Positions 16,217 to 26,500 of a stretch of DNA of 64,000 nucleotides are shown here, piece after piece. How positions within the stretch are numbered: position 1 is the first letter of the stretch; the number at the start of each line of letters is the position of its first letter. Source of the stretch: Galbitalea sp036271795 (lineage in GTDB: Bacteria > Actinomycetota > Actinomycetes > Actinomycetales > Microbacteriaceae); assembly GCA_036271795.1 (NCBI GenBank), contig DATAZY010000014.1:15122-79121 (forward strand), written 5' to 3'. The notes below the pieces were generated by a model, which made no database searches, was not told the origin of the DNA, and saw only the letters and a program-made list of their open reading frames with translations. A program made the translations under genes and the position numbers.

Positions 16217-18785
16217 CGACCGACTCGTCCTTTCCAGGCTCCTCGGCCTCGTCAGATTCCTCTGACTCGTCGAGATCCTGACTCTCTAGATTACGTTCAC
16301 TGTTCTTGGCGACCGCGATGATCTTGTCATCGTCTGCGAACCGGGCAAACACAACGCCCATGGTGTCTCGACCTTTGGCCGGAACTTCGGCCACGGATGA
16401 CCGTACCACCTTGCCGCTGGCAAGAACCACAAGGACCTCGTCCTCGTCGTCCACGATAAGCGCGCCGGCGAGATCGCCGCGAGCCTCCTGCAGCTTGGCC
16501 ACCTTGATGCCCAGACCGCCTCGGTTCTGCACGCGATACTGGTCCGCCGAGGTGCGCTTGGCGTAACCACCCTCGGTGACGATAAACACGTATCCACTAT
16601 CGGAGACTACGCTCGCGTCGAGCAGCTGGTCGTCATCCCTGAAGTGCATCCCGATCACCCCTGAGGTTGATCTTCCCATCGGCCGCAGCGCCGCGTCGGA
16701 TGCCGTGAACCGGATCGACATGCCCTTGCGGGACACCAGAAGAACGTCCTGGTCCTCCTCGACGAGCATGGCCGAGACCAGTTCGTCCTCCTCGCGCAGG
16801 TTGATGGCGATGATGCCACCGGTGCGATTGGTGTCGTAGTCGGTGAGCGCCGTCTTCTTGACCAGGCCACCCTTGGTCGCCAGCACCAGGTATCGGGCCG
16901 CCGCATAGTCGCGGATGTCGAGCACCTGTGCCACCTCTTCGCCGGGTTGCAGGGCGAGCAAATTGGCGAGGTGCTGGCCCTTCGCGTCCCGGCCCGCCTC
17001 CTGGATCTCGTAGGTCTTGGCCCGAAGGACGCGCCCGGTGTTGGTGAAGAACAGCAACCAGTGGTGGGTCGTCGTCACGAAGAAGTGCTCGACAACGTCA
17101 TCAGCCCGCAACTGCGCACCCTTAACGCCTTTGCCGCCGCGATGCTGGCTGCGGTAGTTGTCGCTCCGCGTGCGCTTGACGTAGCCGCCGCGGGTGATCG
17201 TGACGACCATCTCTTCTTCCGGGATGAGGTCTTCGACACTCATGTCGCCGTCGAATCCGAACATGATCTCGGTCCGACGATCGTCGCCAAACCGGTCGAC
17301 GATGTCCTGCAGCTCGTCTCGCACGATTCCGCGCTGCTCTGATGGTGTCGCGAGGATGTGCTTGTACCCCTCGATGAGTTCGGTGAGTTCCGCCGCCTCG
17401 TCGATGATCTTCTGTCTTTCGAGCGCAGCGAGTCGCCGCAGTTGCATGTCGAGGATCGCACGCGCCTGCAGCTCGTCGATGTCGAGCAGTGTCATCAGTC
17501 CATCGCGCGCCGCCTCGGTGTCGGCGCTGCTACGGATGAGCGCGATCACTTCGTCGAGCGCATCGAGCGCCTTGAGGTAGGCCGTCAGGATGTGCATCCG
17601 CTCTTCCGCTTTGCGCAGGCGGAAGGCGGTGCGGCGCACGATGACTTCGATCTGGTGGTCGATCCAGTGCGTGATGAAGCCGTCGATCGGGAGCGTACGC
17701 GGAATACCGTCGACGATTGCCAGCATGTTCGCGCCGAAGTTCTCCTGTAACTGCGTGTGCTTGTACAGGTTGTTCAGCACGACTTTCGCGATGGCGTCGC
17801 GCTTGAGCACGATGACGAGTCGCTGGCCGGTTCGACCGGAGCTCTCATCCCGGATATCCGCGATGCCGGCAAGCCGGCCATCCTTGACAAGGTCGGCGAT
17901 CTTCTGGGCGAGGTTGTCGGGGTTGACCTGATACGGCAGCTCGGTGATGACCAGGCAGGTGCGACCCTGGAGTTCCTCGACGTTGACCACCGCGCGCATT
18001 GTGATCGAGCCTCGGCCGGTGCGGTAGGCATCCTGGATGCCCTTGATCCCGAGGATCTGCGCCCCGGTCGGGAAGTCGGGACCCTTGACTCGCTGGATGA
18101 GCGCCTCGAGCAGCTCCTCGCGGGTCGCATCCGGGTTCTCGAGCGCCCAGAGCGCGCCGTCGGAAACTTCGCGCAGATTGTGCGGCGGGATGTTCGTAGC
18201 CATGCCGACCGCGATGCCGACGGAACCGTTGACGAGCAGGTTCGGGAAGCGTGCGGGCAGAACGACAGGCTCCTGCGTCTTGCCGTCGTAGTTGTCCTGG
18301 AAGTCGACGGTCTCCTCGTCGATGTCCCTGACCATCTCCATCGCGAGGGGTGCCATCTTGGTCTCGGTGTACCGCATTGCCGCCGCACCGTCGTTGCCCG
18401 CCGAGCCGAAGTTACCCTGGCCGAGTGCGAGTGGATAGCGCAGGCTCCACGGCTGGACGAGTCGAACGAGGGCGTCATAGATCGACGAGTCACCGTGCGG
18501 GTGGAACTGCCCCATGACATCGCCGACGATACGAGTGCACTTGTTGAATCCCTTGTCGGGACGGTAGCCACCGTCGTACATGCCGTAGATCACGCGGCGA
18601 TGCACGGGCTTCAGTCCATCGCGAACCTCGGGGAGAGCGCGTCCGACGATAACGCTCATGGCGTAGTCGAGGTAGGAGCGCTGCATCTCCAGCTGCAGGT
18701 CTACCTGGTCGATCTTGTCGTGGCGCGTATCGACGACGGCCTTCTCGAAGATTGGTTCCTGGGGAGTGTCTGTTTCGTCAGCCAT
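16209..18785 (-). CDS. gyrA: DNA gyrase subunit A
   Basis: 858 residues. The breakage-reunion domain has the catalytic tyrosine in AAAMRYTE and the quinolone-determining region HPHGDSSIYDALVR with the Ser and Asp of sensitive enzymes. The C-terminal beta-propeller has the GyrA box QRGGKG-like sequence (QHRGGKGVKG), and the tail is acidic. With GyrB it introduces negative supercoils. It lies 11 bp downstream of gyrB on the same strand. Confidence 0.98.
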   Translation of the reverse strand: MADETDTPQEPIFEKAVVDTRHDKIDQVDLQLEMQRSYLDYAMSVIVGRALPEVRDGLKPVHRRVIYGMYDGGYRPDKGFNKCTRIVGDVMGQFHPHGDSSIYDALVRLVQPWSLRYPLALGQGNFGSAGNDGAAAMRYTETKMAPLAMEMVRDIDEETVDFQDNYDGKTQEPVVLPARFPNLLVNGSVGIAVGMATNIPPHNLREVSDGALWALENPDATREELLEALIQRVKGPDFPTGAQILGIKGIQDAYRTGRGSITMRAVVNVEELQGRTCLVITELPYQVNPDNLAQKIADLVKDGRLAGIADIRDESSGRTGQRLVIVLKRDAIAKVVLNNLYKHTQLQENFGANMLAIVDGIPRTLPIDGFITHWIDHQIEVIVRRTAFRLRKAEERMHILTAYLKALDALDEVIALIRSSADTEAARDGLMTLLDIDELQARAILDMQLRRLAALERQKIIDEAAELTELIEGYKHILATPSEQRGIVRDELQDIVDRFGDDRRTEIMFGFDGDMSVEDLIPEEEMVVTITRGGYVKRTRSDNYRSQHRGGKGVKGAQLRADDVVEHFFVTTTHHWLLFFTNTGRVLRAKTYEIQEAGRDAKGQHLANLLALQPGEEVAQVLDIRDYAAARYLVLATKGGLVKKTALTDYDTNRTGGIIAINLREEDELVSAMLVEEDQDVLLVSRKGMSIRFTASDAALRPMGRSTSGVIGMHFRDDDQLLDASVVSDSGYVFIVTEGGYAKRTSADQYRVQNRGGLGIKVAKLQEARGDLAGALIVDDEDEVLVVLASGKVVRSSVAEVPAKGRDTMGVVFARFADDDKIIAVAKNSERNLESQDLDESEESDEAEEPGKDESVDE

Positions 18786-18796
18786 TTACGTGATCC

Positions 18797-20821
18797 TTAA
18801 ATGTCTAAGAAGCGAACGTCTTTTGCGTTGCGCTGGATGAACGATCGACGCGAGTCGACATCCTCACCCATGAGGGTCGAGAAGATCTCGTCCGCCGCCG
18901 CCGCGTCGTCCAGCGTTACCTGCATGAGTGTGCGCGTCGCGGGGTCCATTGTCGTTTCCCAGAGCTCGCTGTAGTCCATCTCGCCCAGCCCCTTGTAACG
19001 CTGGATGCCGTTCTCCTTGGGCATGCGCTTGCCCGCCGCGAGGCCGGACTCCTGCAGGGCATCTTTCTCGCGATCGCTGTACACGAACTGGTGCTCTGCG
19101 TTCGACCACTTGAGCCGATACAGCGGTGGTTGCGCGAGGTACACGTAGCCGTGATCGATGAGTGGCCGCATGTAGCGGAACAGCAGGGTGAGGATGAGGG
19201 TGGTGATGTGCTGCCCATCGACGTCGGCATCAGCCATCAACACGATCTTGTGGTACCTGGCTTTCTCGGGCGCAAAGTCCTCGCCGACGCCCGCGCCGAA
19301 TGCCGTGATCATCGCCTGCACCTCATTGTTCGCCAGCGCGCGATCGAGCCGAGCCTTCTCGACGTTCAGGATCTTGCCACGGAGCGGGAGGATGGCCTGA
19401 AATTCCGGGTTGCGCCCCTGCACTGCCGAGCCACCGGCCGAGTCGCCCTCGACCAGGAAAATCTCCGACAGCGACGGATCTTTGCTCGCGCAGTCGCGCA
19501 GCTTGCCGGGCATGCCGCCGGACTCGAGCAGGCCCTTGCGCCTGGTCTGTTCGCGGGCCTTGCGCGCGGCGATGCGAGCCTGCGATGCCTGGATCGCCTT
19601 GCGGATCACGTTGCGTGCCTCGGTGGGATGCGAATCGAACCAGTCGCCCAGCTGCTGGCCCGCAACACGCTGCACGAACGCCTTGGCTTCGGTATTGCCG
19701 AGCTTGGTCTTGGTCTGTCCCTCGAACTGCGGCTCGGCGAGCTTCACGGAGATGACGGCCGTGAGACCTTCGCGCACATCATCGCCGGAGAGGTTTTCGT
19801 CCTTCTCCTTGATGATCTGCTTCTCGCGGGCGTACTTGTTGACGAGGGTGGTTAGCGCGGCACGGAAGCCCTCTTCGTGCGTTCCGCCCTCGTGGGTATT
19901 GATGGTGTTCGCATAGGTGTGGACGCTCTCGGTGTAGCCGTTGGTCCACTGCATTGCGAGCTCAAGCGCGATCTTGCGCTCCGTGTCCTCGGACTCAAAC
20001 GAGATGACTTCCGGGTGAACCAGCTCGTTCTTCTTCGCCTTGTTCAGGTACTCCACGTAGTCGACCAGGCCGCGTTCATACATGTAGCTTTCGACGACCT
20101 CTTCGTCGCCCCGTTCATCCGTGACGGTGATGCGCAGCCCCTTGTTAAGGAACGCGTACTGCTGGAAGCGGGACCGCAAGGTCTCGTAGTCGAACTCGAC
20201 GGTCTCGAATGTCTCGCTGCTCGGCCAGAAGGTGATTGTGGTGCCGGTCTCGTCCGACGTCTCGCCCTTCTTAAGGGGTGCGGTCGCCACGCCGTTCTCA
20301 AAACTGACCCGCCACACATGGCCCTGCTGACGGACTTCGACGTCGAGCTCCCGCGAGAGCGCGTTGACGACCGAAATACCAACCCCATGCAGGCCGCCGG
20401 ACACCGCGTAGGCGCCGCCGCCGAACTTGCCGCCGGCGTGGAGGATGGTGAGCACGACCTCGACGGTCGACCTGTTCTCCTGCTGGTTCATCGCGACCGG
20501 GATGCCACGGCCGTTGTCGACTACCCGAATGCTGCCGTCCTTGCGGATGAAGACCTTGATGTCGTCGCAGTACCCAGCGAGCGCCTCGTCGACAGAATTG
20601 TCGACAACCTCGTAGACCAGGTGATGAAGACCGCGCGGTCCGGTGGATCCGATGTACATACCGGGTCGCTTACGCACCGCCTCCAGCCCTTCGAGGATCT
20701 GGATCTGGTCAGCGCCGTAGCTGTCGTCGGGACCTTTGCGCTCGTGCACGAAGGGGATAGCCACTTCTGGCTGCGTCTCATCCCGATCTTCGGGCAGGTC
20801 GGTGGAGACTGGATTACTCAT
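18797..20821 (-). CDS. gyrB: DNA gyrase subunit B
   Basis: About 674 residues. The GHKL ATPase domain has EVVDNSVDEA, DNGRGIPV and GGLHGVG, and the TOPRIM domain has EGDSAGGSA and the metal-binding DADVDGQH. The C-terminal QRYKGLGEM motif is present. I chose the ATG at 20821, preceded by GGGAG, over the ATG at 20854, which lacks a ribosome-binding sequence. Separated from dciA by a 160-bp gap. Confidence 0.97.
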   Translation of the reverse strand: MSNPVSTDLPEDRDETQPEVAIPFVHERKGPDDSYGADQIQILEGLEAVRKRPGMYIGSTGPRGLHHLVYEVVDNSVDEALAGYCDDIKVFIRKDGSIRVVDNGRGIPVAMNQQENRSTVEVVLTILHAGGKFGGGAYAVSGGLHGVGISVVNALSRELDVEVRQQGHVWRVSFENGVATAPLKKGETSDETGTTITFWPSSETFETVEFDYETLRSRFQQYAFLNKGLRITVTDERGDEEVVESYMYERGLVDYVEYLNKAKKNELVHPEVISFESEDTERKIALELAMQWTNGYTESVHTYANTINTHEGGTHEEGFRAALTTLVNKYAREKQIIKEKDENLSGDDVREGLTAVISVKLAEPQFEGQTKTKLGNTEAKAFVQRVAGQQLGDWFDSHPTEARNVIRKAIQASQARIAARKAREQTRRKGLLESGGMPGKLRDCASKDPSLSEIFLVEGDSAGGSAVQGRNPEFQAILPLRGKILNVEKARLDRALANNEVQAMITAFGAGVGEDFAPEKARYHKIVLMADADVDGQHITTLILTLLFRYMRPLIDHGYVYLAQPPLYRLKWSNAEHQFVYSDREKDALQESGLAAGKRMPKENGIQRYKGLGEMDYSELWETTMDPATRTLMQVTLDDAAAADEIFSTLMGEDVDSRRSFIQRNAKDVRFLDI

Positions 20822-20981
20822 ATTTATTGTGGCTCCCGCCGCTTTGTGATTCATGTCATTCGGGGGAATTTCCGCAACGGAGGTCCCAACGACCTCTAAA
20901 TTCTACCAAATCGGATGCCAACGCGCGGGCTTTGACGCCCCGCTGGGGACAGTTAGGGTCGGGCTGGAGTGTTTTGCATTC

Positions 20982-21485
20982 CTAGCCGTAGGTATCGCGC
21001 GGGCCGCGTCCTGGAATCGATCTCGTGCCGCGTTTCCACGAGGGGGCGTTCGGTCCGTCGAATTTAATCGACTGGATACCCGCGTCCGGGAACCGCTGTG
21101 CGATGCTCGTCGTGATCTGGCCCCGCATCAGCCGCAGCTGCGTTGCCCACGCGGTGGAGTCACAGTGAACCGTGAGAACTCCCTCATCGATCCCGACCGG
21201 CACGGAGTGAACCGCGGTCTCCGCGCCGACGAGCTCCGACCACGATGCGACCAGGTCCGCCTTCGCGAGGGACGAATTCCAGCCCAGCCTGCTGGTGAGG
21301 CCGTCGAGGATGTCCTCGATCCCACGCGGATCGCGACCGACGCCGAATGGAACGCTCGCGCCTTCCTTCCGGTTCTTCGCACGCTTGCGCGCATCCGGAG
21401 ATCGTTTTCCGGGGTCTCCGAACAAGGCACGCATCCGCAGATACACCGCGATGTGCTCCGGTACTGCGTCGGGTGAGTCAGGCAT
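20982..21485 (-). CDS. dciA: DUF721/DciA family protein (helicase loader-like)
   Basis: 167 residues. A variable basic N-terminus (RKRAKNRKEG) precedes a compact DUF721 fold with WSELVGAE, VHCDSTAWATQLRLM and LPGR-like positions. DciA proteins bind DnaB and promote helicase loading in bacteria without DnaC/DnaI; this window contains no dnaC or dnaI. The start overlaps the end of recF by 8 bases, the usual recF-dciA-gyrB order. Confidence 0.9.
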   Translation of the reverse strand: MPDSPDAVPEHIAVYLRMRALFGDPGKRSPDARKRAKNRKEGASVPFGVGRDPRGIEDILDGLTSRLGWNSSLAKADLVASWSELVGAETAVHSVPVGIDEGVLTVHCDSTAWATQLRLMRGQITTSIAQRFPDAGIQSIKFDGPNAPSWKRGTRSIPGRGPRDTYG

Positions 21486-22653
21486 TGCCTTCCGCCTGGA
21501 CTATCCGGCCGGCACGGATCACAACGGAGTGACCCGCAAGACGCGCGGGGACATCGCCACCGACCGCAGCAGTGATCAGCACCTGTTCGAATCCCTCGAT
21601 GGCATCGGCGAGGCGATCACGTCTCGACTCATCCAACTCCGCAAACACATCGTCCAGAATAAGTACGGGGTCGCCGGAGCTCGACTCGCGCCGAAGGACC
21701 GCCGCCGAAGCGAGTTTGAGCGACAGAGCGAACGACCAGGATTCGCCGTGGCTGGCGTAGCCGCGCGCGGGCAGGTCGTTAAGGGTCAGGACGAGATCGT
21801 CGCGATGCGGTCCCGCGAGCGAGATCCCCCGCTCGAGCTCCGACGTGCGTAATCGAGCCAGCGCTGCCCGGAAATCCTCGGCCGTCTGTTCCGCCGTCAG
21901 GCGGTCGCCGCGCAATTCCTCCTCAGACGGATCCGGGTCAAGGTCCTCGAAGCCCGGAGAATGAATGCTGAGCCGACCGGCGAGGGACGCGGCATGCTCC
22001 CTCCCGGCGATCGCTGCATAGGCCAAGTCCACCTCCGGCACGAGTTCCTCGATCAGGTCGGCGCGCGATTCGATGATTTCGGTCCCGAAGGCGACGAGCC
22101 GCTCGTCCCAGATCTCGAGCGTTCCCAGTTGGCCTCGAGCGCCGGATGCCCTGGCCGACTTCAGCAGGCTGTTGCGCTGGCGAAGTACACGGTCGTAGTC
22201 CGCGAGAACACCGCTCATGCGCGGTGTTCTCAATACCAACAGTTCATCGAGAAACCGGCGGCGTCCCGATGGTTCCCCCCTGACCAGCGCCAGGTCCTCT
22301 GGCGCAAACAGGACGCTGGAAAAGTACCGCGGCAGCTCTCGCGTCTTGATCGCGGACCGGTTGATTTGCGCTCGATTTGCCCCAACACGGTTGAGTTGCA
22401 GCTCGACGAGGACGGATTGCTCACCACTGCTCACCCGAGCACGAACAATCGCCGATTCACAACCAGACCGAATCATCGCGTGATCGGTCGATACCCGGTG
22501 CGAGCCGAGCGTACTCAGGTACCCGAGAGCCTCGACGAGATTGGTCTTTCCCTGCCCGTTGCTGCCAACAAAGAGGTTGGGCCCGGTGACAAGGTCCAAC
22601 TCGGCGGACTCGTAATTACGGAAGTCCGTAAGACTCAGGTGCGTGACTCTCAC
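21478..22653 (-). CDS. recF: DNA replication and repair protein RecF
   Basis: 391 residues. SMC-like ATPase with Walker A GSNGQGKT, the signature segment in the second half, and Walker B VLILDDVFAELD. RecF loads RecA with RecO/RecR at gaps in DNA. It lies 21 bp downstream of gnd and overlaps dciA. Confidence 0.96.
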   Translation of the reverse strand: MRVTHLSLTDFRNYESAELDLVTGPNLFVGSNGQGKTNLVEALGYLSTLGSHRVSTDHAMIRSGCESAIVRARVSSGEQSVLVELQLNRVGANRAQINRSAIKTRELPRYFSSVLFAPEDLALVRGEPSGRRRFLDELLVLRTPRMSGVLADYDRVLRQRNSLLKSARASGARGQLGTLEIWDERLVAFGTEIIESRADLIEELVPEVDLAYAAIAGREHAASLAGRLSIHSPGFEDLDPDPSEEELRGDRLTAEQTAEDFRAALARLRTSELERGISLAGPHRDDLVLTLNDLPARGYASHGESWSFALSLKLASAAVLRRESSSGDPVLILDDVFAELDESRRDRLADAIEGFEQVLITAAVGGDVPARLAGHSVVIRAGRIVQAEGNA

Positions 22654-22674
22654 ATCAGTTCTTGTGCGCGCGGT

Positions 22675-23562
22675 TCAACTCTTGTGAACCGCGTGTCCAC
22701 CGAACTGGTTGCGCAGCGCCGCCACCGCCTTCATCGACGGGGACTGGTCACCCTGGCGAGAGACGAACCTTGCAAAGATCGCTGCGCTGATCGTTGGCAC
22801 CGGAACGGCGTTGTTGAGTGCTTCCTGGACCGTCCACCGCCCCTCGCCCGAGTCGTCGACGTAGCCTTCGATCGCCGCGAACTTCGGATCCTCCTCGAGC
22901 GCCTTAACCAGCAGCTCGAGTAGCCAGGACCGCACGACGGTTCCTCGCTCCCAAGCCTTGAACGTTCCCGTCACATCCTTGATCAGATCCGGGCGAGAAC
23001 TCAGCAGCTCATAGCCCTCACCCCATGCCTGCATGATGGCGTATTCGATCCCGTTGTGCACCATTTTCGCGTAGTGCCCGGAACCAACCTCGCCCACGTG
23101 AACGAATCCCTCGTCTCGTGGACCTTCCGGGCGAAGCGCGTCGAACACGGGCATGACGCGCTTGACGTCTGCGGCGTCGCCGCCACACATCAGCCCGTAT
23201 CCGTTCTTCAAGCCCCAAACCCCACCGGAGACTCCGCAATCCATGAATTTGATTTTCATCTTCGCGAGGAACTCGGCGTGCACGGTGTCTTCTGTGAACT
23301 TCGAGTTTCCGCCGTCAATGATCAAGTCGCCCTCCTCCAGAACCTTCGACAGGTCGGAGATGACATCGTCTGTGACCTGCCCGGAGGGGACCATGATCCA
23401 GACGACACGGGGCGTCGGCAGCGCCTTTGCCATATCCGCCATGGTCTTGACATCGGTAACGGCCGGGTTCGGATCGTATCCCGTCACCTCAACGCCGGCG
23501 TTGCGCAACCTGTCGCGCATGTTGTTTCCCATTTTGCCGAGACCGACGAGACCGATGTGCAT
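22675..23562 (-). CDS. gnd: 6-phosphogluconate dehydrogenase, short NAD-type
   Basis: 295 residues, the short form (about 300) found between dnaN and recF in many actinobacteria, against about 470 for the long enzyme. Rossmann motif GLVGLGKMG, DGGNSKFTED, the substrate-binding GVSGGVWGL and catalytic KMVHNGIEY are visible. It decarboxylates 6-phosphogluconate in the pentose phosphate pathway. Its last codons form one arm of a stem-loop (22670-22677 with 22685-22692, GCGGTTCA/TGAACCGC) that may attenuate transcription into recF. Confidence 0.94.
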   Translation of the reverse strand: MHIGLVGLGKMGNNMRDRLRNAGVEVTGYDPNPAVTDVKTMADMAKALPTPRVVWIMVPSGQVTDDVISDLSKVLEEGDLIIDGGNSKFTEDTVHAEFLAKMKIKFMDCGVSGGVWGLKNGYGLMCGGDAADVKRVMPVFDALRPEGPRDEGFVHVGEVGSGHYAKMVHNGIEYAIMQAWGEGYELLSSRPDLIKDVTGTFKAWERGTVVRSWLLELLVKALEEDPKFAAIEGYVDDSGEGRWTVQEALNNAVPVPTISAAIFARFVSRQGDQSPSMKAVAALRNQFGGHAVHKS

Positions 23563-23595
23563 GGCGCTTCCTAAATGTGTTGTATTTTTCCGGGG

Positions 23596-24741
23596 CTAAC
23601 GAAGAAGAAGATTCGGTTGCAGCAGGTATTTGTAGTTATCCGCGCCGGCCTGGTCCTTGGATGACTGGCTCGTGATCAGCACCGGTCCCGGCTTATTGGG
23701 GTTGTCGGTCTTGGTAAACGAGATGCGAACAAACTCGGAGTGAACTGCGCCGAGGCCGTCGAGGAGAAACTGCGGTTTGAGAGAAACAACAGTGTCGCCA
23801 CCCGTAAGGAACGCGTCGATGGTTTCGGATGCCTGCGCCTGCTCAGAACCGATCGCCTCGAGAGTCAGCCCGTCGATCGAAAAGGAAAATCGTAAGGCCG
23901 CCTCGCGCTCAAGGACCAGGGATACCCGTCGCGTCGCCTCCACCAGCTCGGCGGTATTCATCACCGCGTAGTTGTCGACCTCTTCGGGGAACAACCGTTT
24001 CACCGGTGGGAAGTTGCCTTTAATCAGAAGCGATGTCACCGTGCGCCTGTCGGCCTGGAACGCGATGAGCTCGCGCTCGTCCGTACTGGTGATCGCAATC
24101 GAGATGGTGCCGCTGTGCCCGAACGTCTTGCCTATCTCGGTCAGGGTGCGGGCCGGGACGAGCGCGGTAATGGAATCAGTCACGGAATCGCTCGCGGCCC
24201 ACTCGATCTCGCGAACAGCAACGCGGTAGCGATCGGTGGCGACGAGCGACAGGTTGGTCTTCGAAACCTCCAGTTGAACTCCGGTGATCACGGGAGTCAC
24301 GTCGTCGCGGGATGCGGCCACCGCGACCTGGGCGACAGCATTAGCAAAAGCCTCAGCGGGAAGTGACCCGGAGCTTTCGGCAATCTGAGGAAGTGTCGGG
24401 TATTCCTCGACTGGCATGCTGAGGAGAGTGAAGTGCGCGGATCCGCAGGCAACGGTGATTCGTGACTCTTCTGTGCTGAATATCACGGGGGCATTGGGAA
24501 GCCTGCTGGCGATTTCCGCGAGGAGTCTTCCCGACACCAGAACCCGACCCGACTCTTCAATCTCGGCCGCGACTTCGGTCTGGGCAGAAACCTCATAGTC
24601 AAAGGACGACAGGGTGAGCACGCTGTCGGTGGCCTCCAGGAGTACTCCGCTGAGGATTGGCAACGTGGTGCGCTGTGGCAGCAACTTGACCGCGAACGAC
24701 ACTGCCTCACTGAAGACGTCTCTGTTGACCTGAAATTTCAC
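23596..24741 (-). CDS. dnaN: DNA polymerase III sliding clamp (beta subunit)
   Basis: 381 residues, with the three repeated clamp domains and typical ends (MKFQVNRDVF at the start; a LLQPNLLLR-type C-terminus in place of the common PMR[LI]). It forms the dimeric ring that holds polymerase on DNA. It is transcribed away from oriC directly after dnaA. Confidence 0.97.
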   Translation of the reverse strand: MKFQVNRDVFSEAVSFAVKLLPQRTTLPILSGVLLEATDSVLTLSSFDYEVSAQTEVAAEIEESGRVLVSGRLLAEIASRLPNAPVIFSTEESRITVACGSAHFTLLSMPVEEYPTLPQIAESSGSLPAEAFANAVAQVAVAASRDDVTPVITGVQLEVSKTNLSLVATDRYRVAVREIEWAASDSVTDSITALVPARTLTEIGKTFGHSGTISIAITSTDERELIAFQADRRTVTSLLIKGNFPPVKRLFPEEVDNYAVMNTAELVEATRRVSLVLEREAALRFSFSIDGLTLEAIGSEQAQASETIDAFLTGGDTVVSLKPQFLLDGLGAVHSEFVRISFTKTDNPNKPGPVLITSQSSKDQAGADNYKYLLQPNLLLR

Positions 24742-25078
24742 GGGTACACCCCTTACATGTCGCTACACCTGTAGACGGCAGATTAATACTGGCACGCCCG
24801 GGAGTCTGCACCATCAAAGGTTGTCTTCTTCGATAGTGATTCATTAATGAGGTTAAAATTCATAACCGCTGTGGAAAGTGTGGGTAAGTCGGCCGGTCCG
24901 ACCGATCGACTGGGAACTACAACAGTGAAAGATGTTGAGGAACTGGTGAATCTCGATCGACCTGGTGCACAAGCGCCGTGGGGGTCGCGCGAGATTCCAC
25001 AATTTAAAGTCAACAATCAACAATCGGCTCCGGCGAGTTGCGCAGGTTGTGCACAGGTTATCCACACTGTGGGAACTC
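24742..25078. other. oriC: dnaA-dnaN intergenic region
   Basis: 337 bp without a gene. It holds an exact DnaA box TTATCCACA (25058-25066), a TTGTGCACA variant (25047-25055), two adjacent boxes on the other strand (24870-24878 TGTGGAAAG and 24879-24887 TGTGGGTAA), and a weaker ATTCCACA (24994-25001). An AT-rich stretch (about 24830-24866) next to the paired boxes is the best candidate for the unwinding element. The dnaA-dnaN gap is the standard actinobacterial origin. The dnaN promoter must also be here. Confidence 0.85.
25058..25066 (+). promoter_or_regulatory. Consensus DnaA box in oriC
   Basis: TTATCCACA, an exact match to the high-affinity box, 12 bp from the dnaA stop codon and 2 bp after the TTGTGCACA variant. 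Confidence 0.85.
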
Positions 25079-26500
25079 CTACATCTTGTTGTAGCGGTGG
25101 TTCTGCTTGATCCTGCTGGTCAATTCCGTGACCTGGTTATAGATTGAGCGCCGCTCTTTCATCAACTCTGTGATTTTTTTGTTGGCGTACATCACCGTCG
25201 TGTGGTCCCGGTTACCAAACAACTGGCCAATTTTGGGAAGGGACAGGTTCGTCATTTCGCGGCACAGGTACATCGCGATTTGACGCGCTGTCGCGACTGC
25301 TTGTGACCGTGAGGAGCCGTAGAGGTCGTCGACGCTGAGTTTGAAGTAGTCCGCAGTGTGATTGATGATGTCGACCGGCGCGATGATGTTGTCTTCGTCC
25401 AGGGTGATGAGATCCTTGAGGACCGTCTGGACAAGTGCCATGTCGACCGGTGTGCGGTTGAGGTTGGCGAACGCGGTAACACGGATGAGGGTGCCCTCGA
25501 GCTCGCGGATGTTCGATGAAACCTTTGAGGCCATGTATTCAAGGATGTCGTTGCCAACCTGCAGCTTCTCGTTCTGAGCCTTCTTGCGGAGAATGGCGAT
25601 CCGAGTCTCGAGATCCGGTGCCTGGACGTCCGTGATCAGGCCCCATTCGAACCGGCTTCGCATCCTGTCCTCAAAACCCGTCAGGTGCTTCGGCGGTAAG
25701 TCGCTGGTGATGACGACCTGCTTGTTGTGGTCGTGCAGTGTGTTGAAGGTGTGGAAGAACGCTTCCTGTGTGGAGTCCTTGCCCTGGAGAAACTGGATGT
25801 CGTCGATCAAAAGAATGTCGATCTCGCGATAGCGGGACTGGAACACGGACGCCCGGTTGTTTGCGATCGAGTTGATGAAGTCGTTGGTGAATTCCTCGGA
25901 ACTGACGTAACGCACGCGGATGCCGGGATAGAGGCTGATCGCGTAGTGGCCGATCGCGTGGAGGAGGTGAGTCTTACCGAGGCCGGACTCGCCGTAGATG
26001 AACAGCGGGTTGTATGCCTTGGCCGGCGCCTCAGCGACGGCGACGGCCGCGGCATGTGCGAAGCGGTTGGACGCCCCGATGACAAAGTTGTCGAAGCTGT
26101 ATTTCGGGTTAAGGCGGCTGTCCGTTTTTCTGGCGCTGGCACCCTGGTCGAGAGAGGCCGAGACGATGGTGGTTTCGATGTAGGACTGTTCGTCGGCGGC
26201 GTCCATCCGCTCGAGCGGATCGGGCTGAATTTCGGGGTTGACCACGATGGCGAAGGTCGACACCTCGAAGGATTCGTCGAGGGTGGAGATCGCACTGAGA
26301 AGCGGGAGCCGAATGCGCTGCTCGAGCATGCCGCGGGTTAGCTCGTTTGGGACTTCGAGATAGAGCGTCCCGGCCATCACACCTTTGGGTTCGACGAGGC
26401 TGATGAAGCCCTGCAGCTGAGGCGTGATGCGGTCATCGGTAGACAGTTGGGTGAGAACGGAACTCCAGATGTCCTGGGTGGATTCCGCTGCCTCTGTCAT
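25079..26500 (-). CDS. dnaA: Chromosomal replication initiator DnaA
   Basis: 473 residues. Domain I is N-terminal with a short linker. The AAA+ domain has Walker A GESGLGKTH, Walker B LLIDDIQFL, sensor motifs and the arginine finger region. The C-terminal DNA-binding domain has the signature DHTTVMYANKKI. It opens oriC and loads the helicase. The gene is first in the leftward replication cluster and is divergent from rpmH. Confidence 0.98.
   Translation of the reverse strand: MTEAAESTQDIWSSVLTQLSTDDRITPQLQGFISLVEPKGVMAGTLYLEVPNELTRGMLEQRIRLPLLSAISTLDESFEVSTFAIVVNPEIQPDPLERMDAADEQSYIETTIVSASLDQGASARKTDSRLNPKYSFDNFVIGASNRFAHAAAVAVAEAPAKAYNPLFIYGESGLGKTHLLHAIGHYAISLYPGIRVRYVSSEEFTNDFINSIANNRASVFQSRYREIDILLIDDIQFLQGKDSTQEAFFHTFNTLHDHNKQVVITSDLPPKHLTGFEDRMRSRFEWGLITDVQAPDLETRIAILRKKAQNEKLQVGNDILEYMASKVSSNIRELEGTLIRVTAFANLNRTPVDMALVQTVLKDLITLDEDNIIAPVDIINHTADYFKLSVDDLYGSSRSQAVATARQIAMYLCREMTNLSLPKIGQLFGNRDHTTVMYANKKITELMKERRSIYNQVTELTSRIKQNHRYNKM

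Noticed and set aside
18480..18520. Quinolone-resistance change in gyrA
   Set aside because: The HGDSSIYD segment keeps the Ser and Asp found in sensitive gyrases.
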